Assembly: GCA_029378245.1 (NCBI GenBank)
Contig: JARKIF010000038.1
Location: forward strand, 434,001-498,000
Direction: 5' to 3'
DNA from: Roridomyces roridus
Lineage: Eukaryota > Basidiomycota > Agaricomycetes > Agaricales > Mycenaceae
DNA length: 64,000 nucleotides
The notes beneath the pieces are model-generated. The model saw nothing but the letters and a program-made list of their open reading frames with translations. It did not search any database and was not told the DNA's origin. The position numbers and the translations under genes were made by a program. This document shows positions 47,781 to 60,402 of this stretch, piece by piece (position 1 is the first letter of the stretch; the number at the start of each line of letters is the position of its first letter).

Positions 47781-50700
47781 ATGAACATATCGACGAACCA
47801 GCTACACTACCTGATTAATCACATTTTCCTACCACCACAACTCCCTCAGAAAGACGATGCCTCCCCCGATGCGAATAGTACTCTTTGCGCTTGCATTCTC
47901 GAAGCCGGCGCGTCCTTCAGTGACAGACTGGGCTCGACCGAAGAGCGCCAGGAATGGGCGACGGTCATGAAGATGCTCGAACGGCTCGAGTGCGATCAGC
48001 CGTCTGCTGGAAGGTTGGCCGACTTGATGGGAAGTATGGACATCGGTGGTACGTGACATTGTCCCAAATCCTTGCCCTCCCATCGAACTGTATAACTAGA
48101 TTCTCTGGTTGTCCACATCGCTGCCCAGAATGCGGCTGTCATTCTCCGCAAAAAGGATCAAGGCATGATTGTGGAGTCTTTCGAGGTCGATTCCCCCAAC
48201 AGCAAGATTATGACCACTACAGGCCGTGTCATTTGCTCATATCCTCATGCTGCAATCGGCGTTCCCAGCGCCACATTTGATGATCTATCTTTCCGTCGAG
48301 AATTGTCCTCCTTTCTCGCAAACATGGCTTTGGATGTCCTGCCAGATTCGGAGGCCTTCGTGAAGAAAGCAGGGACCAAGGTGTCCGAGTATCGTGACAG
48401 CGCTTCAGCGCACTATATAACGCATCTTTTCCCTGCGATCCTGCGTGGGTATGCGGGCTCGTTCTCCCCGGACGTTTTTCGTAGAACAAAGAGAGTTCGC
48501 AACGAGATTCGTTGGGAAGATGCCCGGGCTCCATGGCGGAGAGTGAGTGAGATTCCGGTATTTCCTTGACTGTCACTAATGGTGATTCCACAGAACCCTT
48601 TGTGGCTCGTCATCCGTGTCGCCATTCAAAGTCTTCTGAGGCAGACCCCTGGATCCACGGACAACATCTACAAGTCGTTCCTGCTGCATTTCATGTCCCA
48701 AATCTTGTCAACCGCAACGATGCTGGATGTATCCAGCGAGTTGCTCTTCTGCATGCGTGCAAAGATCGCACGTCGCGTCAGCAAACTGTCCTCCGATTTA
48801 CCTCAGATACGTACGCTTGCCAGCCCTGCAATGGAAGAAGCAACTTCCCTACTGGAATCTCGGTGGGCGGCCATTCAACTCGAGCAGCAGGCGTCATCAC
48901 ATTGGGCCCCTGTAACATTCGACCTGGACAGGGACACCCATCTTTCCCTTCGAAATAGCAAGGCGTACATCCAGCAGCGCATCGCGCAAGTCGGAGATGG
49001 CTCCGCAGCCCCTCGAACCACGCAGCCGACCGAAGCACCCCGCGTTTGCCAGACATCGGATTTTCTGTCCTTGACCCGCGCCACGCTTGCTTCTGCGTTC
49101 CAAGGCTTAGACCGCGATGTTTTTCTGGCGTTGTCGGATTTCGAGACGTCCGTCCAGAATCATATCGACGAATGGGTTGACTCGGGACGAGAAGCGGAGG
49201 ATTGTGAAGTCCTTGCGACCTGCATTCGCGAGTACGACTCTGTCGCGGATGCCCGTTACAAAGGGCATCCCGAAAGCCAATCCCTGCGATTCTTGACTAT
49301 CCTCGAACTATGGGTTGCTCTCGATCGTATTGCCCTTTCACACCATCCCCAACTCAGGGATTTTTCGCCCGAGGTGCCCTTGGACATCCTTGAACCACTT
49401 CTCATAAACAAAGCCCGTTCGCTCGAGCGTGCGAAGTACCTCCATGGGTATCTTCGTTCAAGACACGACGGGACAATATCTGGCCGTTCGGTGTTTACAG
49501 ATGAGGTCGGGGGGCATACCTTTGCTGCCCAATACTATGCTAGTTCCGAAACGCTACAAGCCCTCCACAAACGGATAATTGCCGACGCAGAGAAGAGCCG
49601 GAACGCCAAATTGAATGAGTTGGCGAATGCTAAAAGCAGTTACAACGCTCTTGTGGCCGAGGCGAGAACACTGGAATGTCATTATTCCGAAGACAGATGG
49701 GGCAGACTCCACCACAAGGCCAAATCCTGTTCGAAGTGCAAAAAGGAGCGCATCGCAGCACGGATGGAGATACAGGTTCACGAATGGCCCTTGCCTGCAG
49801 GGAAAGCAGCCGCCATCAACGTGATCTTCGAGCTCAACTTGCCCACCGCCTTTCGCGTCTGGCGTGATATCACTGCTAAGATTCTCGGAGATGCTTGCAC
49901 TACACCGAAGTCCAAATCGCCGCAGATTCACACCCTCCTTCACAACTACTCTGCGCTGAAGGTGTATCGACCTAATGCGCCCGTCTCACGAGTTACCTTG
50001 GCCTCATCCGCCAAACCCTTTGTGGTCAGTCACTACAAAAGCAAAAAGGTTTCAGCTGCCACGGAAGCGACGATATGCAAACCTAACGGGCTGATATATC
50101 AATTGTATGACGAAAGCCGGGAGTGTTGGGCTCCAGCCTCATTCCCCAAAGTCAGCTTTCTGGATGCATGCACCCCCACACTCCCGCGTTCAAGCCCGTA
50201 CTTCCCTTTGGCCATTGCAATCGGGACTACGTTGTACAAACCTAATTCGGTCATTGCCTCCCAGGACCAAGTTAATCGGTCGCTGAGCTTGCACGAGCAC
50301 ATGTCGTTTGGAACTTTACGCAGCGGAGGTCGCCTACAATGGCTTAACATTGCTCGAGAACTGCGCACGCGCGTTCTTTCGTTTCACCACACCGAAGTCC
50401 ACACACTCTTTACTCAGGCCGCCTTGCAGCTAGGGCCCATTACATCGCAGAATTCCGTAGAGTGGCATGTCGAGCTCAAAAGCCCCGCATTCGGACACCT
50501 TCTTCTCGACGAGATTGAGCGGCTGATTGTCGATGTGCAAGACAACTGGTCCAACGCCAACACCATCGAGACCGCAGTACTTCTGCTGTGCAGATGGCTT
50601 GCGTCTGCTCATATGAATTCTGAGCTGGTTGCGCGGGGATGCAATTTATTGCGAGACGCCCGACGGGTGGCATACGGCTGGATGCAAGATTTGGTCCCTC

Positions 50701-53700
50701 GATTGCACGATCTCACGGACGGTGCGAGCATCACCAACTTCCAGACGCGCATCTGCAGCATCGCAGCAATTTGTCATTCCACATACAACGTCGACCCAAT
50801 CCACTTCGAGCACGTTCTCTCAAGCGATGACGATGTCAGCAAATTCATCGAGTGCTCCATCATTATCCACGACACGTACCCTTTCCGCGACACCAATGTC
50901 ACCGAGCCTCTCCGTACGTTGCTTCAGAGGGACCGACGGCTTTCTGATAGCATCGAGCCATTCCTGAGAACACGTATACAGGACAGCCGCACCGGTCTCG
51001 ATAGAGCCATTCAGGCTGCATGGCCTGGATATGTGTTCGATGGCCCGTGGGTCTTCTCAGCCGGTCAAAATGCATGTTGGGCGAGGACGACAACAGCCGG
51101 TGTTGCAGGAGCAAGCCCACAGACAGTCGATATCAATATCCGCGACGGCAGATTTCTTGTTGATGGCAAACCCCTCGGTCGTCTTCCCGAGGAAATAATT
51201 CTTCATGAAACTTACGTCCGGTTGTTCAACAAGGTGGGTGTACACTCAAAGACCAAGAACGTAGTGTTAATACCTGCCGCAGCAAATCCTCGATGTGATT
51301 CCGTCCCAGCTTCCTGGTATGGATTTCGCGACTAGGCAATCCATCTTTGGTGCACAGGTGAAAATTGGTCCTTTGTGCTAGGTATCCCAATTGAACAATT
51401 GATCAGATTCATTTCTGTCTCTCCTCCAAGAAGGAACTGATAGTCCAAGCTCAACGTGATTCAATCATCCACGAGCTCGTTCCGCATCGCAAATTCGATA
51501 GAGACTTGCCGGCCTTCTTCGTTGAAGATTATACTCACTGGATTCACTTCGGGGAAGAGTCGGGTATTGTCGTCGAGCTGCATCCCCGTGCAACGTGGTG
51601 GAATTCAAACAAAGACAATTGGAGGATCGACTGCGGTTCATGGCAAATGGATTGCAATAGTCGGACAATGGTGGATGTGCGCTCGCCCACTTTCACCCAA
51701 TGTTTCAATCAAGTTGCTGCAGTGGAGGATAGACCTTACGTTGTCATCACCATCGAACGCGACTCGGCTGAACCCAAGCTGCAAGTCGAGTTAGGTCGGT
51801 ACAAACTTGCCTTCTTCGTTAACACGAGCGGCGAGCTGGAATCCGTCGATCTGCGATCCATGGTTGTCGATAGCGACCAGTCTGCGGGCGCTTTCTTCGG
51901 TTTATCGCGCCAATTAGTTCTTCGAGCGAAGGACCCGAATGCGACCCAATCCACTCATCCCTCGCGCCGCATCGCTATCGTGCCGTTCGGCAAAATATCG
52001 GCTCGCAAATCCGGCCATCACGTCAATGTCAATATCGCACTCTCGGGCACAAACATCCGTTATTTCAAGTATGAAATCAACACGGATATGGGGTATCTCA
52101 GGTCAACGACGCTCACCGCTGGGTTTTACAAAACCCTCCTCCATGCATACACTGCCCACCCATTGGTCGACCCTTTGACGGGCCGGACGGGGACGGAGGA
52201 GGCGTTGAGCGAGCTTACGTCGGCGCGCTCTTTCTCTTTCCAACAACTTGGTGACGATGACAGAAACCTTTTGAAGGAAATTGCATCTCTGAGCCCACGC
52301 AGAGTCTTCTACCCTGCACATCTTCAGGTGATGGAAACCGTGACATGGGGGAATATCTGGCCATTGGCTCAGCACCACGCTTTTCATCCTTTGGCCAACT
52401 CCATCCTCCAGTTTGCAGGTGCCTTGCTTGTCTTTCAGCCCGGCACTTCTGTTACCAGCAAGTCAAGCGAGTTGGATGAGCGTCAAGAGCATCTCTACTC
52501 CCGCTCCGCTTCAGAAGTTGCCAAGCTGTGGCCAGCCGAGTTCGCACATTTTACGAACCACGCCGAAGATGACGGAGGTTATCTTCCTCCAGATGATATC
52601 AAATTACGGTCGAATAGCACAGAGTCGCGTGCTACGGCGGGGCAGCATGCTACAGAGACCGCTGCCTTGGTTCAAGCCTGGCCATCGCGGCTTCCAGCCA
52701 TCCCTGATCTACGGCAACAAGTAGAATCGTGGCAACATGTATCCGCAGATACGAGCTCGCTCCTGGATCTTTCGTACAACAAGAGTTTCATGGAGAGCGA
52801 GTTTTTGGAACCCATCTGGTGCTGCCTTTACACCCAACTCGTCAATGAGCGGAGTTGTATACGAAGTCCAAAGCTTACGTTCACTCTTGCGAGCATCGCA
52901 TACCAACTTGCGGAGTATCGAGCCCTTCTGCCGACCTTGCTATCGTTTGCAAGCGTTGGCAGTGCATTCCGGCCATACACATGCCCTACCTATACCGGGC
53001 ACGTCTACAATTTCGGCTATGGCCTTGCTCCTGTGAAGGAAGACTTGATGAGTCTTGTGCGCAATTCTGCTATTGCATTTGAAGAGTCCACTTTTGGCAT
53101 TGCCGATCTGACCAAGAACTCCCACGAGACACCGGAACAATTCTATTCCCGCTGCCATCAATCTTACGTCAGGGCACTTGAGTCTCAAACCACCGATGTC
53201 GTTCAGGATCTCCTCTCCCAGTGGCCTTGCGAGCGGCCCACTATTCCTGTTTCCTCGGGTCTCCTTCGATCAAGTCTCTTTCGGAGCGAGGTGCTAGATC
53301 ATTTTCTCCATTGCTTCCGGAATCGTCTGTTCCATGGACACCTGGGGCATGTCGAATCGCTAGTCAAACAGCACAATGGTCACTTCGATCCCCCTGCAAT
53401 CGCCCGATATCAACTTCCTTCCATCTCGTTCTTCCCCACAGCCCCTTTTCGACCCCCCACTCTCTGCGATGTCCTTCAGCAGAAACCAGCCGCGGCGGAG
53501 TTCTCGTCGAGTCTGTCAGTACCGCAGTTGCAACTTCGCACTGCGGGAGAAACTGCGTACTCGTCGACGGTTGAGCTGAGATGGATATTGAAGGATTTGG
53601 TCGAGAACACGCAGACATCCAGTGCACAACTTCGTCGGTTGTACATTGATGCCATCGAATCCAGTCGGAAAAGCTTGGAGTCGCAGAAGAACCCCCTTGC

Positions 53701-56700
53701 ATTCTCTGCTCCGACTAGAAATGAACTTGGGATATACCATATTCAATGCCGGATCGCAGTGGAGGATATACTCGAATCGATCCACTCCGCCTTTCGATTC
53801 CAGCCACATCTTCGCGAGGCTGGCCAATTCCCACGTATCGACGTTCGGTCTCTGTTGTCGCAGCTTTGTCTTGTTCCGCTTCACCCGTTTTGGAAGGACA
53901 AGCTGGTTGGGTTGGCTCAGTCGGTCATCCGTTTGCAGCGGTCACAACGGCTTCTTCGTTTTTCTACGATGAACATGCAAACGGACCTTAAACGAGAACT
54001 GGCCAATCATGCATTCGAAGCAGAAGCGGCATTTTGGACTCCGGAATGGCTTTTGATACAAGTACGGCCTCATTTATCTGCCTTTCAGACACTCGCTGAG
54101 CTATTTGCAGATCGACAACAATTTCATCGTGCGGCCAATACAGAGCGCAGTTGCGAAGGAGATGATGACTCCATTCTCCAACGACAGCACTATCTCGCAG
54201 TTGAACATGGGCGAAGGTACGATCCGCCACCGATACAGTATTCTTGGCTGACCTCAATACAGGGAAAACGACGGTGATCGTTCCATTAATCACGTCTCTC
54301 CTGGCAGACGGCAAGACGCTCGCTCGTGCCATTGTCCTGAAGCAACTGGCTGGGCAGATGTTCCAGACGTTGCGAAATACGCTCAGTGGCCTCCTCAATA
54401 GACGGATATTCTACTTCCCTTTCTCCCGCGACGTGCAGCCTGGAGTGAAAGACGCCCACCAGATGCAATCTTTGTTCGAATTGTGCATGAGGGAGCGAGG
54501 GGTTTGGATTGCTCAGCCTGAGCATATACTCTCGTTCAGGCTCATGGGCATGGACTTGATGCTCGACGCTGCTTCAAAGACTGAGCATTCCGTGTCGGAT
54601 GTATTGCTCAACTCCCAGAAGTGGCTGAATCACAACGTCCGAGACATACTGGATGAAAGCGACGAGATCCTCGATGTCAGGTACCAGCTGGTCTATACGA
54701 GCGGCAGACAAGCCCCTTTGGAAGACCACCCCGATCGTTGGATAACAATGCAGGGAATCTTGGCCCACGTCCATGATCTCGCACCCGATCTTGCGAGCAA
54801 GTTCCCAACTGGAGTCGAAATCCAACAACCTGGCACAGCCGCTGCATTCCACTCCAGCATTCGCATTCTTTCGGAGGAGGCGGGCCACTACCTTATCAGA
54901 CTTGTCGGGGAGAAAATTCTACAGAGCAACGAGTACCGCCTCCTTCCACCCGAAGTCAGGCAAGATCTGTTCCATTTCATCACGGAATCGAAACCATCCA
55001 TACCTCTCGGGCGATTGAGAGAGACTTGTGGCCACACACTCTGGAACGGCATCCTCTTGAGGCGTGGAATTCTCGCTGGTGGGATTTTGGCATTTGCGCT
55101 CCATCAAAAGCGCTGGCGCGTCAACTACGGCTTGGACCTTCGACGAACTATGCTTGCTGTCCCGTACAGAGCCAAAGACGTGCCCTCCCTTCGCACCGAC
55201 TTCGGCCATCCGGATGTGGCCATTATTTTGACGTGTCTGAGGTTTGTTTTGAATCACTTCATGACGTGCGTCTGACTTTCACGTCAGTTACTATTATGGC
55301 GGTCTCACGGAAGAGCAATTCGATCTCTGTCTTGAGCTTCTACTCAAGCTTGACAATGCTGCTCTGGAATACGAGGTACGGTAGTCCCATTGTGTCTTCT
55401 CACGTCGTTGGCTTACGATGAGCGTAGTTGTGGGTCAAGAATGACGGCCAAATTCCAATGGCTCTGCGCGAGGTCATCGGCATCAACCCACAAGATATGG
55501 ACCAGCGCCGCAACGTGCTCACTCCGCTCTTCCAGCACAATCTAGCTGTCGTGAACTTCTATTTGCGCTCGGTTGTCTTTCCGAAGGAGGCAAAGCAGTT
55601 CCCGCACAAACTTTCGACTTCCGCCTGGGACCTTGCAGAGAGGAAAAAACACCTCACCACAGGCTTCTCAGGAACGAACGACAATCAATACCTGCTCCCT
55701 ACGTCCATAACACAACGCGACCCGCTGAATCAACTCAGCACTGCTGCCAAGGTGCTTAGCTACCTTCTCCAGCCCGAAAGCAAGATGTATCGTTGTTTGC
55801 ATCCTGGGTGCTCCACCCAAGAATTCATGAATCTTCTTGTGGACCAGACACCAGAAATCCGTGTTCTCCTGGACGTGGGCGCTCAAATGCTTGAGATGCA
55901 AAACCGGGAACTCGCGGAATACTGGTTATCCATCTCTCCCCGCATCAAGGCTGTCGTTTATTTCGATGGCGGCGACAATCTCATGGTGTTGGCTCGCGAT
56001 GGTAGCTCAGAACCCTTTATTTCTTCCTCATTCGCCGACAGACTGGAGGATTGTGCAGTGTACCTTGACGATGTCCACACTCGGGGCACAGATCTAAAAC
56101 TTCCCCTCGCTACTCGAGCGGCATTGACCCTTGGCCCCGGCGTTACCAAGGATCGGCTGGTGCAAGGTATGTTCGAGAGTTATGTGCAGCCAACCCCTCA
56201 TATTTAATCCTGTCTAGGTGCCATGCGTCTACGGCAACTTGGCGAAGGGCAGTCAGTCATGTTCTTTGCGCCCCCCGAAGTCGACCTGGGCATCCGCTCG
56301 ATATCTCGAGGTTCTGCTGACGTTGGCATTTCCTCGCGGGAAGTTGTTCAATGGGTTATGCACCAGACAATCTCCACCATCGACCGCTCTGTCTCTCACT
56401 GGGCAGAACAAGGCGTCAACTACAAGAAGAGACGTGATGCCTGGTCTCTCTTCGAGACCGATGCAAGCAATGCCGTCCAAGTTCTGCGCTCGACGTGGGT
56501 CGAAAAGGAGAGCCGAAGTTTACGAGAGATGTATGATTTTTGCGATTCGGCGGCTCCGACGCATGAAGTTTTCGGGTTTCCGGACATGGCAGAGCGCCTT
56601 GGCCAGCTGGGATGTTCTCATATTCTCGACGCCAGTAAAAATGAGGAGCAAGAGAGGGAAATTGCCCATGAGAAAGAGCGTGAACGTCAGGTGTTTTTTT

Positions 56701-57521
56701 ATTTTTATTTTTATTCGCTTGCTTTCCTATGAAGCTCATGCATACTATCTCAGGTCGAGCGCCCTCCTGCGGCCCAGCCGGCGGAGCACAAACTTGATGA
56801 TCTGGTCATCAGATTGGTTAAGACCGGGGTTCTCATACGTGATTCTCGAGTTTTCGTTTCTCCCTTCTCTGTGGTTCCCCAGTTTGAAAGCAGGGCGCAA
56901 TGGAGCGCACGGATCCTCGCCACTCAGGATTTCGTCACCACAGTCAAAGGTCGCGGTCACCCAAAAGACTACCTCCGGCCGGTGACCTGGATTCTCTCCA
57001 CTCAAGACTGCTTGGTCCTCATCAGCCCATGGGAAGCAAACGAGCTCCTCCCCATCATTCGCAACACTGCCAACAGCCTACGCGTTCATCTACACCAATA
57101 CGCGCCCCGAACGATGGCCAGCATGCGCTCCTTCGAGGATCTCGACTTTTACACCATCCCGGCTTCCCGGCCCGTTCCTGCCGGACGCTGGAGCGCCAAC
57201 GAGATCACTCAGCTCAACATCTTCGCCGGCCAACTGTATCTCAAGAACTTTGAGGAATACGGACGCCTTTGCGCCATGCTCGGCCTTTATGTCAATGACG
57301 AAATCAGCGGAGACGGGTCACCGATCAAGTACGAGAGCGACGGGTTTGTCAAACCTGTTAATCGTCGCGGAGCCATGGTAGAGGATTGTTTGTTCCGGCA
57401 AAGTCCATTGTCTGCGGTAAAGGATTTGGTGGGCTGGCGCAGGAAAGGATTGAATTACGCACCGACGCATATGGGGAAGATTCTTCATGGTGGTCTGCTC
57501 GAGGAGAAGGATTTTGTTTGA
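47781..57521 (+). CDS. Giant DUF6606-DUF3638-DUF3645 protein, intact copy
   Basis: Exons: 47781-48048, 48100-48542, 48594-51233, 51283-51357, 51407-54061, 54111-54216, 54263-55241, 55288-55375, 55428-56166, 56218-56690 and 56754-57521; all phases close and give about 3,077 aa. The N-terminal DUF6606 starts LHYLINHIFLPPQLP. DUF3638 (about residues 2,060-2,400) holds QLNMGEGKTT, split by an intron, then MRERGVWIAQPEHILSFR and DILDESDEILDVRYQL. DUF3645 follows, with YYGGLTEEQFDLCLELLLKL; YLDDVHTRGTDLKLP and DRLVQG/AMRLRQLGEGQSVMFF lie further on. The C-terminus ends MGKILHGGLLEEKDFV. Databases often label such proteins ubiquitinyl hydrolase, but I see no catalytic Cys-His signature that I can vouch for. 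The motif series is that of an SF2/SecA-like ATPase. Intron 4 (51358-51406) contains a stop, so splicing there is required. Confidence 0.88.
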
Positions 57522-57808
57522 CGAATGTGTTGTATTTTTAGTAGAATGAATGTATGCCAGTTTTTCCCAGTCTTCTTTGTTGTGCGAGTTCAAGCCTGGT
57601 GAGTACTTGATGCTTGGCACTGTTATGGGAGCACGTGATCGCAGCGTCTCAAGTATCTCAAGCAACTTGAAGCAAGTGGTTGTTCCTCTCTCTCAGAGTC
57701 AAGACCACTCAACGGAATTTACATTACAAACCAAGATAGTAAAAGATACATAACTATAAGATTAACAGAAATATAGAAAACCAAGATACCCTCTAGATCA
57801 CATCTAAA

Positions 57809-60039
57809 TCAATCGTCGTACTCCATGGCCATGAAGAGTTCATAGAGTTTCATGCTGAGCGTCGGCCCAATAGCACGCATACCCCCTTCCGCCCCTCCAA
57901 CGCCCTGCAGCATCAACTGGGCCTCGAGGACATTACTCTTCTTCTTTCTCCCCTTGCCCTTGGCAGGCCCTCTAGCAGCAGCCTCCTGCTCGGCCGCCTC
58001 AATCCGCCGCGCCTTGTCCTCTTCCTTCTGCGCATCTCGAAACGCCTCCCAAAGCTCCCTCGGCGTACCCCATCGTTCAATGACAGCACCGACCTTCTCC
58101 GGACTCATCCCCTTGACACACAACAGCATCCGCGCCCAGGTATCGCGCACCGTCTTGAACTGCGATTTGTGATTGAGCCACTGGTAGGACTGGAACGAGG
58201 GGACGAAGCATTGGCCCGGTTTCTCGCGACGAAGGTACCGCTGCAAATCGACATACGAATATCGTTTGATCATGTCCTTGGGTATAACGTAGAGGTCTTT
58301 GTTCTGAAGTATTCTTGAGTTAAGTAGGTCGAGAGATAAGGACACCAAACGGACCTGATGCATACGGCAGAGCTCCTCGTGCAGACCGGCGAGGAACGAG
58401 ATCGTGTCGTTGATGTTTTTGGTCTCCTTGACCAAGAATCCATCGACCACCTGCGTGGACGACAGCGAGGTCTTGATCATCGGGCCCCATTCCTCCATGT
58501 TCTTGCGAACATCGTAATCCTCGACGAGAAAGAACACACGCGAGATGGCACTTTGGTGCAGCCGGAACTAAAGTAGACGCGTGAGTTGACTCAATGATTT
58601 CATCAAGGGACAAGGATTGACCTTCTGCTCGTGAAACCGCCCATCCTTGACTGACGCCACGAGATCGTCGAGCCGCTTCCGCTCCAAAACAACGTCCAAC
58701 ATGCATTCCGACCCGTCCAAACGGGAAATCGCAACCCACGCGACATCCCCGACCTCAAGCGTGCGCGTCTGAACATTCAAGCCCTTTCCCCGCAACGCTT
58801 GCCCGTAATCCTCACGACTTTTGCCGCCTTTTTCCCGCGTGTCAAGCAAAAGACAGATGTCATATTGCCCGGCTTTGAATATGTTGGCGTTGAAGGGATC
58901 AAAAGTGGTCTGAGGCGCGTACAGCGACAAGCGCTCTACAGGAGGCAAGCCGGGAACAGCATGCGAAAGACGCGCGCGGGTCGGTACGACCGCGGGGGCA
59001 GATGTTGTTCGTTGGAGAGCCGCGGAAATTGAAGACGAGGCTGGGATCGCAGTTGTAGCCGCACGAACCAGTGGCCGATGCGGCCCAGCAGATGGCCCCT
59101 GAGAAAGAGATTCATATGACCTCGCTGTTGCTGCAGACCGCATGTCGGACTGAGCAGGGACGGAGGACTGCACGTTGTCACGGCTGCCACTGGCGACAGC
59201 ATTTGTACTTCTGTTTAGATAGGAGGGAAGCTGGCGCGAAGGATCCAGGCTACTGGTCGATCGAGCCTTGGTAGCTTCATCTTGAAGCATCGTCAACAAA
59301 CTCGATTTCCTAGCGACAGGCGCTGGCTGGTCCTTGAACCCAGGACACTGCGGAAACTGTTCTGCAACGTCTTCCCACATGTCTGCGAAGACGGTGTCTG
59401 CAACACGCTTGGGCTCGTATAGTTGAGCGGCGAGAGGATGGGTGGCCTGCGAAATTGGGAAAGCGACTCTCATCTTTAGACGCCCGTTCACGTCCCAAGT
59501 TGTTTCGGCATCCGCGCAGTTGAGGACGCGTTTCTCGTTCCCATCTGCGCGGGATAAATAATTTGGAAGGAGAGAGAGAACTGTATAATCTCACCCAGAT
59601 AACAGAACCTGAATTGGTCGTTGATAGCCTGTGGCACTTGTGTTGGGAGTACAGCAGCACTCGCCGTACGCCGCTTTGCGGGGGGAGGCGGTTCCACGTC
59701 TAGGTCTGTGGCAGATCTCTTGACTGGTCGCCCACGAGGCTTAGGAGCTGGCTGCGACGCCACCCCACCGTTCTCCATCGCATATCGCTCTTCCAGAACC
59801 GCAACAGTCTTCTTCCCAATTCCCTTGACCTCCAACAGTTGATTAGGAGTGGTATATTCCTTCGTCTCGTTCTTGAGACTATTGAAGGCTTTGCCATATA
59901 CCATACGCATGTTGTCACCTATAGACAATGAAAAGGGGGGCTAAAAACCGAGTTCTTGCACCGTACCTTCCTCATATTGATCTCGTAGTTCCTTCAACCA
60001 CTCCAAGAATTGGGCGTTGATTCGACGAGCTCTGGGCAT
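57809..60039 (-). CDS. MUS81: Crossover junction endonuclease MUS81
   Basis: Catalytic subunit of the Mus81-Eme1/Mms4 structure-specific nuclease, acting on 3' flaps and recombination or fork intermediates. Five exons: 59967-60039, 59595-59918, 58622-59544, 58355-58567 and 57809-58303, about 675 aa. N-terminal helix-hairpin-helix LLEVKGIGKKTVAVLEERY follows the start MPRARRINAQFLEWLKELRD. A Ser/Ala-rich middle leads to the XPF-type nuclease domain with LLLDTREKG and [20 protein letters not shown] (ERKX3D active site). FRLHQSAISRVFFLVEDYD and the C-terminal hairpin region LLCVKGMSPEKVGAVIERWG follow. The tail contains KGRKKKS. Its exon 3 was partly copied to 44029-44600. It converges on the giant gene with about 290 bp between stops. 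Confidence 0.95.
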
Positions 60040-60402
60040 GTTGGTATAGACGCGTCGAGATGGCACGCGACGACCGAGGCGATTCGTGAAAAAGTGGCAG
60101 GTGTCGCGTCAAAAGATGAACGAGGGCGAGATGGGGTGTGGTTTCAAGACAGAGAGAGGACGAGAGGGTGGCGAGGCGAGGCCCTTAAATAAAAGTGTAC
60201 GGTCAAAGCGCGACCTCCAAAACAGGAAACAAACAACAATAACAGCACCCGGTTCCGTCTTTCTTTCACTCTCTGCCACTGGGAGGATGCTTCGATTATT
60301 ATTTCAAGCTAATATTTATGTATATACAGAAGAAAGTCGAGCTCCAAGACAAATGTCAGCACAAGACGGAGCGAAATTACCAGGTAAAAAACTACATTTT
60401 TT
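60040..60402. other. Intergenic region
   Basis: 363 bp between the MUS81 start and the stop of the next minus-strand gene. It holds the MUS81 promoter and the 3' end of the RD-rich gene. No gene seen. Confidence 0.5.

Noticed and set aside
48913..49103. Overlapping reverse-strand ORFs inside the giant genes
   Set aside because: These are shadows of long exons with strong codon bias; no independent features.
51358..51410. Apparent stop codon (TAG at 51379) plus 2-nt frameshift in the right giant gene copy
   Set aside because: Removing a 49-nt GT-AG intron (51358-51406) joins CAG to ATT in the correct frame and removes both lesions. All other introns in the gene are of this size.
56691..56716. 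T-rich repeat with period 5-6 (ttttta) as a possible functional site
   Set aside because: It lies inside a short intron of the intact giant gene and looks like an ordinary pyrimidine-rich microsatellite.
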